Assembly: GCA_037102815.1 (NCBI GenBank)
Contig: BTPP01000003.1
Location: 5,146,001-5,210,000 of the forward strand
Reading direction: 5' to 3'
DNA length: 64,000 nucleotides
Source: Neurospora intermedia
Taxonomy: Eukaryota; Ascomycota; Sordariomycetes; Sordariales; Sordariaceae
The position numbers were made by a program, and so were the translations under genes. Below the pieces are notes generated by a model that worked only from the letters and a program-made list of their open reading frames with translations, ran no database searches and was not told where the DNA came from. How positions within the stretch are numbered: the first letter of the stretch is position 1; every line of letters begins with the position of its first letter. This document shows positions 43,686 through 56,262 of this stretch, piece by piece.

Positions 43686-46600
43686 GTATTCCAAAGACGT
43701 CTTCCCTAAAGTCGTCACCGCGAACCCCTCCTCCTGCTGCGGTCGCGCAGGACGGTATCAAGAACTACTTCCGACACCCATCTGGATCGCCGGCCTCTCC
43801 TGCCCTGTCGAGCGCCTCCACCGCCCAAGGCGAAGCTTCCCCCGAGCTTCCGCCCTTGCCTGTCCCCAGACTTCCTCTCCGGGTTCAGGGTCTTCTGAGA
43901 ACTCCGCCCACCATCTCCGTAAACGAAGACGAAGTCGACGGAAGCCGCTGGGGCTCCCCCTACCCCCCAAACCTGCGCATCGAGAATTCGAGCAGTGACG
44001 ACGAGGAAGACGACGACGACGACTCCGAATCCGAGGGAGATCCCATCCATACCCTAGCGCTCCAAACCCGCTTTCTGCGACCCGCCCCGCCTACTCAACA
44101 AGACAATACCTCCGAGTCCCGGTCATCCTTCATCAGCGGAGCCGCAAGCGTCCTCGCTAATCGCGCAAGGCGCCTGGTACACGGAATCACAGAGGACTGG
44201 ATTCGCCAGCATACAGCTCACGGTAGCGAGCGAGAGAAGCTACATTGGCTAAGCGACGGCACTGGTGATAGTGAGAACTCTTCACTGAGCGACTCATTTT
44301 CCGGTGACGAAGACACCGCTTGGCTAGGAGACCACCTTCTTACTCCCAGGGCGGATCGTCGACGAAGCAGCAGGCGAAGCAGCAGACAGCGCCAGGAATC
44401 ACAGGGTGCTCTCAAGAAGCAGTCGAGCACTGATACTCTAAGACAGTCCCGCCTGGTCAGCAGACAGGCAAGCAAATCCGACATGGCGTCCCCGAACGAA
44501 AGGGCATCGCCGCCCGACGTCACTACGGCGAGTGACCGTGCACCCTCAGTCTCTCCATTTCCCGAACGAACACCCTCCACAAGCCAGTCAGTTGGCGCAA
44601 CAAAGCCCGAAGATGCTTCCAGCATGAACGTCCCGAAAGGAGAGCCTGTAGCTCCTTCCACACCCTCGAAACCCGCACCCAAACGTACCTCTACATCGCC
44701 TCGAATGAAGAAGAAGGTCCCATGGAAGGGTAAAAGCGTCATGATTCTGATTCCCAAGGACGACGAGCGTGGGCAACCAGGCAAGGCTCCAATTCCTCTT
44801 TCCGAATCCGAGGTTCACGCAAGGATGAGAAGCTGGCAACAGCAGGGTCATGATATCAGTGGCTTTGATCTGGAGCCGCCAAAGACGGCGAATGAGGAGT
44901 CCACTTCGCAAAGTCGAGGATCCTGGCCCGATTTCGATGATTTAATACAGGAGCGACAGGAAAGAAGCTGGAAAGTGCTTCTTCCCGACTTGAATGGTAA
45001 GATTCATCCCACCCTGCTGATTGTGACCTCTGAAGGTATGCCTAGTAACATTCGCCATCTAGCTTGGAAGAGATACGTGGACGAGTTGACCGAAGCAAAG
45101 CTCAGAGCTCTGGGAGTATCCCTTGGGGACGACGAGCCCCCACAGCCTTCGGTTTCTCCGTCCACATCCATGAGCCGACAGCCTTCGGTCGCCAACTACC
45201 CTCCGCTCCCCTTCTCACCTCCGCTGCCGACTTCTTCGGCCGCAAGTGGAGGTGGTCTCCCCGGCTTTCCTTTCCATCATGGTCTTGGGCCATCGCCTAC
45301 CAGCCCAGGCCTCCCTGCCGGCATGTCACCTGCCTCGTTTACATCCAAGTATAATCCTCGGGCTTCTATATCGATCCCATCTCCACATGCCTGGTCTCAG
45401 CAGATGATGATGCAACAACATGGACACCGCATGGGTTCACCCTCGCTTGCTAACCTCAACGCGATGATGTCTCCCAGCTCACCATTTTCACCAGACGGTG
45501 GTCTCTTTAGTCCCATGGGCCATATGGGCCATATGAGCCATCACCGCCACCAGTCCTTGCAGTTGCCCATGTTCCAGCATCCGCCTCAGCATCAGCTCCA
45601 GCATCAGTTTGCGCCGCCCCCACGAGCATCGCCGCGCTTGCAGGACCTTCACGAAATCGTGGAAGAAGAACCAGTTCAAGATTCCGTGCGCGCTCCCGAA
45701 GCCGGTCTTCCCCATCACAATCCAGGCGACGATTTGCAAAGGGAAATTGATGAAGCTGAATACCATTTGGAAGAACAGATGCGCTCGCAGCTCGAAAACG
45801 ATCAAGATTACAGCCCGCACAGAGAGGAACATACCATCCCGCCGGTTAACCCCCATGCCAGAGACTCGTCAGTTAACTTCGCTCCCCAGCAACCTCAATT
45901 TGGTGCTAGTTCGGACGGCCTTGTCTTGCATCACCCGAGACCGCACAGTCGCGGACACTCGCTGTCGCAAAAATACTTTACCGAAGAGGACGTCTCTAAT
46001 AGTGGAGGTGGTTTTAGGCCTAGTCTGCAGCCGATTGACGGACCGGCTGCTGAAGACGACGAGATCGAGACGAATCCGAGCAACCTAGGAACGCCCATCC
46101 AAGCGCTCGAATTCCAGAAAATGATGCATCAACATACCCTATCTAATGCCAGTAGCTCCTGGAGCACCGGAAAGCCTGCGGTTGGCCCCGCCCCTAAGCA
46201 TGCCAGCCATGGCAGCAAGTCTTCGTTGTCCAAGTTGAACGTGGAAGCGCCCGAATTCAAGTTTAACCCCAACAGCACTTTCACGCCGCAGTTTACCCCC
46301 CAGGTCGCCACGTTCTCTGCTGCCACCAGTCACTTTGCTGCTTCAGCACCTACGACTGGCGCCATCAACCCTACTGCGTCCGTGTTCTCTCCAACTCAAA
46401 GCGAGTTTGGCCTCAAGTTTCGCCCGGATGCGCCTGCCTTCACTCCTAATTCGGTTGCCACGCCGACCGCAAACCCCGCGGTGGAAAGCGATGTTAAACC
46501 TGAGAGCTCGGCTGTTGACGCCGGTGACCAGGAGAAGGCCGAGACTGTCTCGTCTGCTAAAGAAAGCAAGGCTATCCCAATCTTGCCACCCAACAAGGAG

Positions 46601-49600
46601 GCTCAGACGGAGGAAGAGAGGTACGAAGCAGAGGGGCAATTCGACGGTGTTACTTTCACCAAGTTGGATCATCACAATGTTGAACTGGACAGTGTGGCTC
46701 CTGCGGCGTCAGAAACCGCTGAGAGTTCTACTCCCGTGGCTGAGTCTAGGCCAAACAAGGACGAGGAGGAAGACCTACCGATTGAGGAGAAGTCGTTCGA
46801 CGAATCTACTCATGGTCATCCAGACATGACACTGTCTTCCACCATGGCATCTGAGACGACGGATACCCAGGCTACGGTAAGCCCGCTAGAGCAGGCTGCG
46901 GATCCTATGTCTCTGAACTGGACTGTCTCAGAGCTCAAGGATCCTAACCCGTTCAGCGACGATGCGGCTACTCATGGTCACAAGAAGTCTCTCTCTGCGA
47001 CTGCTTCATCCTTTGTGCCTGGAATATCGACTTGGCCTCTGGAAGTTACAGGTGTCGCTACTGGCTCTTCTCAACAGCCACCTCAGCAGACGCCTGTTGT
47101 AGAAGTTGCGGAGGTAGATCATACGGAAAAGGCACCTGCAGAGCCTGACGTGGTTACTGTGCCATCGAAGCCTACTAAGGGGCTCGCTGCCTCTCGATGG
47201 GCTCCTAAACCACCACCGCCCAGACGCGAAGGATCCAGGAAGAAGGAGAGCATGAGCATTACAACGACTGTAGAACCCAGCTTTGACGACATTGATGCGG
47301 TCATGCGCCATCTCAGTGCTAACCCAGACATGGGAATCAAAAAGCCCACTGATAGTGGTGGTCAAACTCAGTGGCACCAGCCCAACCCGACTCACCCCAC
47401 TCCTTTGGAGGCAGTTGCAGATTCATCGTCCTACCGTCAAGCTGAAGATCACTCTCGCAGTCCTAGCCCGGCTCCGCGCAAGTACACTGGTCTCACTCTT
47501 CAGCCGTCACAGCCAATTCCCACAACCGAGCTGGAGGATCCCTTCCTCGACCCGCCCACGAGTGCGCAGCTCATTGAGGGACCTGTCCAACGCCTCAATG
47601 GCAGTGAGGACGTGCCAGTTAGCGACTGGAACGGCGACTTCACCGAGGATGAGCAGGAAAAGCTGGAGTCCCGTGTCACTTTCTTCAACGGGCAGGTCCA
47701 TGAAGTTGTTGGCGGTATCCTGGATAGCCGTCTTGGCCCACTAGAACAGACTCTTCATACCATTAAGCACTCTCTGGCTGCTATCTCAAGGAGAGCTGTC
47801 TCAAACCGCCGAGACGTGCGCAGCGCCTCTGCTGACGTCCGCGATAGCGACGCCGATGACGAGGATGATGATCTGCCTACTACTCGCCGTTCCATCAGCC
47901 CGCGTAGGGACCGTAAGATGGAGCAAATCAAGGTTGCTGTTATGGAAGCCCTCGCTTCTCAGCAAAGAACCAGGCCAACGTCCTCCTCTGCCAAGTCGAC
48001 TTTTGGCGACCGGCCTGACATCCTTCAGGCCCTTGAAGAGCTGAAGGCTCAGATTACTCAGCCAAAGGTCTCCTCGGTCGGCAGCGAAGACATCAAGAAG
48101 ATTGTTGAAGAAGTGGTGCATAACCGCCTTGAGCCTGCAGTGGATCAAGCCAAGGAGGCCCAGGTCACTGACCTTCAGGCTCGCGTCCTGGAACTCGAGG
48201 AGCGACTCCGCTTTCAGGAGGCCAAGGTGGAGACGGAGATTGCGGCCAGGCGCGCTGCCGAGGACCGTGCGTCGGATCTCACCCGTGAGCTCCAGTCTGC
48301 TGCGACCAAGATTGAGGTTGAGATGATGAACAAGAGCGCCCTGAACCAACGGATCGCCGACCTCGAGAACCATTCCCACCAGTTTGAGGAACAGGCTGAG
48401 AAGGAGCAGAAGGGCCGGAGAGCTGCTGAAGACAAGCTTGCCGAAGTCCAACGCCAATTGAAGCTCACTACAGAGGAGGAGAGCCGCCTCAAGAAGGAGG
48501 TCGACGAGAAGGACCATAAGATTAGAGCCATCGAGGCCGCTAACAATAAGGTTGCCATGCGCTTGACGCAGTTGGAAGCTGGCACCGAGCACACTCAAAA
48601 GTCTAGGAGCGAAGCGCAGAATCGGATTAACATGCTGGATAACGATCTTCGGACTGCGCGGCAAGAAGCTCGGCACTGGCGATCTGAGGCTGATAGAGTC
48701 AGCGAGCTTGCCAAGCGTCGTGATGCTGATCTTAGCAAGGCTCTTGACGAGAACAAGGCTTTGCACAAGCTGATCGATACTCTTGGTACCCAGGTCCAGG
48801 AGAACGAGCGCGTCCGCGACAGCTGGCGCACCAAGTTCCTTGCCCTTCAGGACGAGATGGCTCACGCTGCTCGGCAAATCACCGAGGAGAACGCCAGGCG
48901 TGCCAAGAAGGAGCAGACGTTGATTGCCCGCCAGGAGGTCCTGGATGCCAAGCTGCAGGCTGAGGCCAGAACTCGTGAACGTATCGAGACCGAGCTGGAG
49001 AGGCTGGAGATGAACGAGCGGCAGGGCATGAGGGCTGTTGCGGAGTGCAAGAGACTTGAGCTGTTGCTTGCGGAGATGCGCACTGAAAACCATAAGTTGC
49101 AGCAGAGCGCTTTGCGATTCAAGGCTGAGTTTCAGGAAGCTAGGGAGTCCGCTGCTCGCGAAATTACGCGTACTCGCAACGCCATGCAAGCAGAGGTTGA
49201 GCAAGCCAACCACCAAGTTAACGCTGTCCGCAGGGAGCTTGAAGATGAGCTTAACAGACTCAGATCCCAGATGGACCAGGTTAAGATGGACGCCGACACA
49301 GCCAAGGCTCAGCATGACATGCTCCTTGAGGAGGCTCAGAACTCGAAGAAGACGGAACTTGATGAGCTCATGCGCAAGCATCAGAACGAGGTGGAGGATC
49401 TTCAGGCCCGCTATGAGCGTCAACTCAGCAACACCACTGAGGACGCCCAACGGACGGAGAAGAACCTCTTGGATCGCTTGAGTATCGAGACATCCAAGGC
49501 CCAGCATCTCCAGGACAAACTGTTGCATGTCGAGGAGAAGCTGGAGATTGCCAAGGAAGCTGCCCGTGCCGCCGCTCAAGCGGCCAAGGCTTCTGTGGCC

Positions 49601-50650
49601 GGTACTTCGGCGGATCCCGCGGTGTCCAAGTCCACCCCCAACGATGTCCCGCCTTCCGAGAGAATTTCGCCCCAAGCTCTCCGCGAGTCCATCATGGTCC
49701 TCCAGGAGCAACTCCAAGCCCGCGAGCTTCGCATCGAGGAACTCGAGCAGCAACTCGAGAAGGCCGATCCCGAAGCTGAGACCAAGATTTCCAAGCGCGA
49801 TGACGAGATCATCTGGCTCCGCGAGCTTCTTGCTGTGCGCCACTCGGATCTGCAGGACATTATTGGTGCTCTTTCCAGTGACAACTACGACAAGGACGCG
49901 GTCCGCGATGCCGCTATCAGGCTCAAGGCCAACCTCCAGATGGAGGAGCAGGAGCGTGAGCGCGCGATGAACGGCGGGTCGGCCATCAACCTACCCAACA
50001 TTGCTGCTACGATCAGAGAGGCGGCCACGCCGCGTGTTGCGCAGGCTGTTGGTCCTCTGGCAGCTGCCTGGGGCAACTGGAGGAAGGGCAAGGACCTGCC
50101 GGCTTTCGGCAGCTTGAGCAGTGTTTTGTCCGCGTCTCCTGCGCAGAGCCGTAACGTCACGCCGTCGAAGCCAGCCTCTGGGTTCCTTGGCGGGAACCCG
50201 ACGCCCCTCACATCTGGATCCGCCGGTTTGCGCAAAGCTTCCAACGCGTCCGTATCGACGGGCAGGTCTACAGTCGAAGCCCAGCAACAACCTCAGCCAA
50301 CTGCTTTCTCAGCCACCGGCCGCAGGTTCACTCCTCAAGAACTATCCAAAAGGGCACTGCGCCAGAATCAGCAGCAGCAGAGGTCGAGAGGGCCGTCTAC
50401 TGCGTCTATGCATATCCAGCAGCCACAGCAGGTGGCTGAGGAGGAGGCAAGTGAAAGGGAGCTATTGGAGGTTTCTATTGCGCCTTCACCTGACCCCTCG
50501 ACTCTTTCGTTTGCTCAAGCTCAACAGCATCGGAGGAATATCTCTTCACCTATGATGGCTCCTCCGATGACGAGGTCCGGGGGCATGTACGATAGCGACG
50601 CGTCGCCGGTGGAGGATTTTGATGATGATGGATTTTTTGAGGATGAATGA
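43686..50650 (+). CDS. Very large coiled-coil protein (about 2320 residues), start exon unresolved
   Basis: One open exon of 6965 bp begins after a clear acceptor at 43685. It has no ATG for its first 270 codons, yet the sequence there is clearly coding, so the start is in an upstream exon. The best candidate is ATG 43549 spliced at 43555, giving MLC then IPKTSSL. The order is: a disordered N-terminus with an acidic cluster (SSSDDEEDDDDDSESE), a WKVLLPDLNGKIHPTLLIV segment near residue 450, a His/Gln/Met-rich stretch near 620-660, a long Ser/Pro-rich middle, then a long coiled coil at about 1480-2090. The C-terminus has a conserved-looking DDEIIWLRELLAVRHSDLQDI and ends in acidic DDDGFFEDE. 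It resembles proteins annotated as myosin-tail-like or structural scaffold proteins in ascomycetes, but no motor domain is present. A cytoskeletal, septal or spindle-pole scaffold role is a guess. Confidence 0.8.
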
Positions 50651-51820
50651 GGGGGGGGGTTGACGACCGTGAATAGGAGTGAAGAGGGGACGGAGAGAGG
50701 CTGAAGGGGTACTGTGGTAAATGGGCCTCTCGGGAAGATTTCTTTTAGTTTTGTTTCTTCGACCTTTCAGATCACCTTGTTTTTGTTCGCACAGAATTTT
50801 TTTGCACGTATAAGAATGAAAGAATGGGACAATGTCGTCACGCAGAGATGATAGAGACGAAGACGATGAAGACAGGAGCAGGGAAAACAGGAATGGAACT
50901 GGATGGGAATACAAAAGGAGGGGATGAAGAAGGGGTATACAAGAGGAAGCGAGAGATACACGCACATAATTACTTGGCTTCATTTCACATACATACATAC
51001 ACACATTATACCTATCAGCGATGTATTTCTTACACCTTAAATCTTACACCTTATTCAGAGTTGTGTGCGCTTTTTGCTGGGACTGTTCGGGGAAATGTGT
51101 GGGAGTAACGAAGACTGAACCAAAGCGAGATGTATCAGCCAGAGGAGGGGGTTGCAATGTGGTGGTGGAAGAAGCCTATGTGATATACTCAGATAGGGCG
51201 GGTTTAGGACGGAGGAAAGCGAGCTGTTTGTGAGAATTGCCAGAGACCGAAGAAGGGAACGGGTCGTTTATTGAACGAGAAGAGAGCGGGCGCGTCGCAC
51301 GAGAACGGTTTCCGGGTAACATGCCGGTAAGCTGGCGTGCTCGGGTGTCGCACGGATAATGATAATAGGGATGGAGGACCAATGAAGTTGTTGACGCCAT
51401 TTCGCCTTGACCTCTCGGTTTGTTAATGTCACTCAAACTTGGGTTGCTATGTGAACTTGGTAACTGCCGCTCTGGTGATAGCGACGCATGTATGTGAGAA
51501 ATGTCACCTCTTGATGTATTGGGCTGAGCTGATATCCCCTTCTAGAATAAGCTTGACAATCACGGACGATGGATGACCCCTCATTCAGCTCCTCACCGGT
51601 TTGACGTCGATGGCATGGCAGCTTCCATGAACGAGGCTTGCTCCTTCGGCTAAAGTATGTATGAACTGTGCTCGTTTGACATTTCCGGTGTCCTTTATAC
51701 TCCTCTCCTTCCCCATCCTGTTCTGCGAAATTAACGTTGAACAGATCTACTATCCAACCCCCTTTGTTCCTCGAACCCTCAACGTATTATGCGGCCGTGA
51801 TTCCAAATCCTCAGACAACA
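50651..51820. other. Intergenic region between coiled-coil and P450 genes
   Basis: About 1.2 kb: the 3' region of the coiled-coil gene and the promoter of the P450 gene. No supported gene. Confidence 0.5.
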
Positions 51821-53857
51821 ATGGCCTCAACAACAGCCTTTCTCCCACGCCTCATCACCATTACCTTCACCTCCTTAACTCAACCCCTCCTCATCATGTT
51901 TCTCCTCTCTCTACTCACCCTCTATACCATCTACATTGCTATTTACCGCCTCTACCTCAGCCCCCTCGCCGACATCCCCGGTCCCCGACTTGCCGCGCTG
52001 ACACAATGGTACGAGTTTTACTACGAAGTCATCCTGCGCGGCCAGTACACCTTCAAGATCATCGAGCTGCACAAGCAGTACGGGCCCATTATCCGGATCA
52101 ACCCGTGGGAGGTACACATTGCGGATCCAGATTTCCACAGGGTGTTGTTGCCGACAAATACAAATCGACGGAGACATCGGACGCCGTTTTTCACGAAGCA
52201 GTTTGGGGCTGATGGTATGTTCTTTTTTCTCTCTCCTCTCTCCTCTCTCTTTTCTTCTTTTGGTGGGTAGGATCTTGGACGAAAGCTAGAAGAAGAAAGC
52301 AAAGCTGACGCGGGACCATGGCTGCTGGAACCTGAAAACAGAAAGTATCGTGGCTACCAATGATCATGATCTCCATAAGCTTCGGAGATCGGCGGTCGGC
52401 CCTTTCTTTTCGACGCAAAACACGAGAGCTCTACAGCCGGTTATCGAGGAGAGGGTTGATGCGTTGTTGGCTAGGCTTCGAGAGCATGGAAAGACGAAGA
52501 AAGATGTTCCGTTGAATATGATGTATGCGTATTCGGCCACGTCTTACGGTAAGTGTTTAGTTCGCCGGCATGATTTCTGAGGGGAAAAAAACCTTGCTGA
52601 CGGTGATGTGATAGACATCATCAGTGAATACTGCTTTGCCAAATCTGAGCATGCTGGTCAGTCATCTACCACTAGACTCCAACAACGGCTTGCCCAAGAC
52701 GCTGTCGTGTGCTGACACACAAATCTGTAGTGGAGGACCCCGACTTCCGCGCCGAAATCACCAACGGGATCTTGACCGGTTCCAACTACGGGAAAATCTT
52801 CCAACACTTCCCTTTCCTCGTCCCCTTCCTCGCTTCGATCCCGCCGGGTATGCTCGCCGCCATCTCCCCCTTCTACCGCACCTTCCTCCACCTCCGCGCC
52901 TGCATCACGGCTCAAATCGGCGAAATCGAAAAGTCTCTCCGCACCAAGGAAGGCAAGAACACCCACCTCGACATCCCCCATCCCACCATCTTCCACTCCT
53001 TCGTCAACACCGAGGCACTCCCTCCCATCGAAAAGTCCGTTCCGCGGATCGCCCAAGAAGGCCAGGTCATCGTACAAGCCGGCACCGTCACCACCTCATG
53101 GGCCCTGACCATCTCGACTTTCCACCTTCTAGACCAGCACGCCACCGCTCTCGCCAAACTGCGCAAAGAGTTAAGGGATGCCCTCCCCGATTCCGACGCC
53201 AACGACGAGCCCGCCGACCTCGCTCGGCTCGAACAACTCCCCTATCTCCGCGCAGTAATCAAAGAAAGTATGCGTCTCAGCGTTGGCGCATCGGGACGAA
53301 TCACGCGCGTGGCGCCTGACGAGACACTGCGATTCAAGCCCTCCAAGTTATGTCTGCGATGCTATCCCGACGACTATATGAGGACGGCAGCGGCAGACAA
53401 GGAAAAGGAGTGGCTGCTCCCTCCTGGGACGGAGATCTCCATGACGAGCTACCAGATTACTACGAACCCAGAGATCTTTCCGGATCCGCACGCTTTTGTG
53501 CCGGAGAGGTGGTTGGGGAAGGAGAACGAGATGAGGCTGGAGAAGTACATGACGGTGTTTGGACACGGGGCGAGGGTTTGTTTGGGGATGCAGTTGGCGT
53601 ATGCGGAGATGTATTTGATGTTGAGTAAGATGTGGAGGGTTTGGGAGGGTGGGTCGCAGCAGGTTGGTGGTGGCGGGGAGGAGGAGGGGGAGGTGGAAGA
53701 AAAGAAGGGAAGAAGAAGAGATGGTCGGACCACGGTGGGTAGGATGAGGTTGGCTGAGGGAGTGACGGTTAGAGATGCGGAGATGGCGGAGGACTGGTTC
53801 ATTCCTGTGCCTTATAGAGGGAGTAAGGGGGTTAGAGTGTACTTTGAGAGTTACTAG
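51821..53857 (+). CDS. Cytochrome P450 monooxygenase
   Basis: The four exons are 51821-52214, 52342-52548, 52615-52656 and 52731-53857, giving 589 residues. Donors are GTATGT, GTAAGT and GTCAGT; all introns are phase 1 with CTGAC-like branches. A membrane anchor lies at about residues 20-45, then the proline hinge [12 protein letters not shown]. The I-helix shows [12 protein letters not shown], the K-helix ESMR, the PERF region PERWLG, and the haem motif [10 protein letters not shown] with Cys at about 497. It would oxidise a small lipophilic molecule using a P450 reductase in the ER. The sequence resembles the fungal trichodiene-oxygenase-like and benzoate-hydroxylase-like P450 groups; the substrate is unknown. 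No other secondary-metabolite genes surround it. A short insert ([20 protein letters not shown]) sits between the K-helix and PERF regions. It is convergent with the amidase gene. Confidence 0.92.
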
Positions 53858-54468
53858 GGGAGGACGGTGAGCAACGGTGGACTGTGTGGTTTATTCTATG
53901 CAGGCCGTGGGAAGAATCATGCATAGATGTGACAGTCGAAGAAACCATATCCTATGCTTATCAATACAAGACATACTTGGAAAGTCTTAGCTCAAGACCT
54001 CTGGTCAATATGTCCAAGAATTCTCGCAACAAGTGCAGGTGTTTTCTTCGATACTGGAGGCTTACAATTTTTAGGATGCATATATCAACGGCAATTTCAG
54101 AGCTCACCTTTGGGAAGGAACAAAGAGGAGGAAAAGAGAGCAGAATGATAGACGCAGCTTGATGATCTGTATTGATAGGTACTCACGATAAGATGATGGA
54201 GTACTACTAGAGATGATATTGAAGTTAATGAATACGTTGTTGGCATAACTTGACGATTATACATCAACTGAGCTTGAGCTTGAGCTTGAGCTTTGTGTTG
54301 ATGAATGTCTGCTACGGCCATCAATGATCCAAAATGTTTGATCAAGTAAAATACTTGTCGCATGAAGGCAATTACAACAATGACCCCTCGCTCATATTGA
54401 CCATGCCATCAGACATAATCAACGCCTTCTGCGGGTAACCGTAAACCGGGGCCTCTCACAAACCCTCC
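53858..54468. other. Convergent 3' intergenic region
   Basis: About 0.6 kb between the ends of the P450 and amidase genes. A short GAGCTT repeat lies near 54270-54292. No gene supported. Confidence 0.5.
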
Positions 54469-56262
54469 CTAATAAACCCCCAACGGATAAACCCCCGGGA
54501 TATTCCCATTATCTGTCTTTACCATCGGCACCTTCTCATACCCTCCGCTCGGAACCTCCACCACCTTGTCCAACCCTCCGCCAACCGGCATCCTCCTCAC
54601 CGGCCCCAGCGCCTCGCCCACATGCTTCGCAATACCCAGCAGCAAGTCATCAGTCCACGGCCTTCCCAAGATCTCCATCCCAATGGGAACCCCCAGCGGA
54701 GCAGTCTCCGTTGCGTTAGAGAATCCCACAGGTACGGTAATAACAGGACTCCCCGTCAGCGCGGCGAGGATCCCGTTCCGTCCGCTTTGCGAGGGACTCC
54801 CTATCTTGACGACCAGGTTCTTTTGCTCAGGGTAGACGACAGCATCGAGGTTGTTGGTTGAGAACGTTCGTGCCAGAGCGGTTTTGAGTTGCTGAATCCC
54901 ATACTGCCGAACAAAGTACTCCGGCGAGGAAGTAGACCTGTTGAATGCGTTCCTGATATAGTCGTACTGCGAAGGGAGAACCACGAATTGCTTCTTTCCG
55001 AGGGTATAAACATCGCTAAAACTCCTTGGTCCAGTCCCGTTGCCGTTGCCGTCGCCGTCCGTGTAAGTAGTCTTCTCCAAATAAGCATCCAACTCTTCGC
55101 GAAACTCAAAAGTTTGGACATCCAGCTTCGCAGCCATCGCCATGGTATCGTAAACCGACTCGGTGATATTCACCAGTTGCACACCAGCTACCTCCAGCCT
55201 CCTCAGCACCTTTGCCATAATTTCATTCAACGGCGTTGTTTCCTCAGAAGCCGTATGGTTGAAGAACCCATTCAACACTCCCAACCTCAACCCTTTCAAT
55301 TTCCCTAGTCCACCATACAAAGCCTTGGAGTAATCCCTCCCCTTGATCTCAGGCGGTACCAACACCGTAGTATTATCACCATTATCACCACCCTCAACAT
55401 CCGCCATACCCATAACACTCATCAACACCCCCAAATCCTCCACCCCCCTCGCCATCCCCCCCACAGCATCCTGCGTCCACCCCACCGGCACCACCCCCTC
55501 TCTAGAAACCACCCCCCTCGTCGGCCTCCAACTCCACAACGAATTCGCACTCGCCGGCGACCTAAGCGAATTCACCGTATCCGTCCCCGTCCCCACAACC
55601 GCCAAATTAGCAGCCAGCGCGGCGCCCGTGCCCCCCGACGACCCACCAGGTGTACGACTGGAATCGTACGGGTTGAGTGCTTGTCCGCCCAAGCTGGATA
55701 CCGAGATCCCTTCCAGCGCGAACTCATGCATGTTCGTCTTGCCTAGGATGATGGCGCCTGCTTTCTTAAAGGCCGAAACGGTCGGGGCGTCGTGAGGGGG
55801 GTAGTTATGTGCAAGGGCGAGAGAACCGGCTGTTGTGGGCATTTCGTGCGTGTTGAAGTTATCTTTGAGGAGGATGGGGATGCATAGGAGGGGTTGGTCA
55901 ATAGAGGAGTTGCCGGAAGAAAGGTGGAAGTCAATGGCGGAGGCGAGGTCGAGGGCGTGAAGGTTAAGTGATAGGATGGCGTGGAGAAAAGGGTTAAAGG
56001 CCTCGATGCGGGCGAGGTAGGAGGAGATGAGGGCGTGGCAGGTGGTGAGGCCGGTGAAAAGGGCGTTGTGGATGGAGGAGATGGTGGCTTCGCGGATGTC
56101 GAAGGGGGGACTGAGGTCTAGTGGGACTTGTTGTTGCTGGTTGAGAAGGGTATCTGGAATTGGTGGAAGCGGTTTGAAGGCGGATGATGTTGCTGACAAG
56201 AGGAGGGAGAGGAGGACGGCTTTGCCTAGAAGGGCTTTGGGGTGGTGTAAAGAGGGTAGCAT
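54469..56262 (-). CDS. Secreted amidase-signature family hydrolase
   Basis: 597 residues, single exon. A hydrophobic signal peptide (about 11-28) precedes the domain, so it is probably secreted or enters the ER. Amidase-signature features are PILLKDNF with Lys133, GGSSGGTGAALAANLAVVGTGTD with Ser208/Ser209, and the nucleophile Ser232. The nucleophile context is TDTVNSLRSPAS rather than the usual TDTGGSIRxPA, but the Ser-cis-Ser-Lys triad is kept. The family hydrolyses amide bonds in varied substrates (acetamide, indoleacetamide, fatty acid amides, acylated amino compounds); this substrate is not known. Late motifs include PVITVPVGFS and GVPIGMEILGRPW. Neighbours give no pathway link. Its length suits fungal secreted amidases. 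Confidence 0.9.
   Translation of the reverse strand: MLPSLHHPKALLGKAVLLSLLLSATSSAFKPLPPIPDTLLNQQQQVPLDLSPPFDIREATISSIHNALFTGLTTCHALISSYLARIEAFNPFLHAILSLNLHALDLASAIDFHLSSGNSSIDQPLLCIPILLKDNFNTHEMPTTAGSLALAHNYPPHDAPTVSAFKKAGAIILGKTNMHEFALEGISVSSLGGQALNPYDSSRTPGGSSGGTGAALAANLAVVGTGTDTVNSLRSPASANSLWSWRPTRGVVSREGVVPVGWTQDAVGGMARGVEDLGVLMSVMGMADVEGGDNGDNTTVLVPPEIKGRDYSKALYGGLGKLKGLRLGVLNGFFNHTASEETTPLNEIMAKVLRRLEVAGVQLVNITESVYDTMAMAAKLDVQTFEFREELDAYLEKTTYTDGDGNGNGTGPRSFSDVYTLGKKQFVVLPSQYDYIRNAFNRSTSSPEYFVRQYGIQQLKTALARTFSTNNLDAVVYPEQKNLVVKIGSPSQSGRNGILAALTGSPVITVPVGFSNATETAPLGVPIGMEILGRPWTDDLLLGIAKHVGEALGPVRRMPVGGGLDKVVEVPSGGYEKVPMVKTDNGNIPGVYPLGVY

Noticed and set aside
47801-49843. 680-codon open frame on the minus strand inside the coiled-coil gene
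   Set aside because: It lies exactly opposite the coiled-coil coding region. Its Leu-rich translation is the expected mirror of Glu/Lys/Gln-rich codons, and the plus-strand protein has real coiled-coil character.
51737-51820. Upstream extension of the P450 frame
   Set aside because: The frame is open but has no ATG before 51821; MASTTAF followed by a membrane helix is the expected P450 start.
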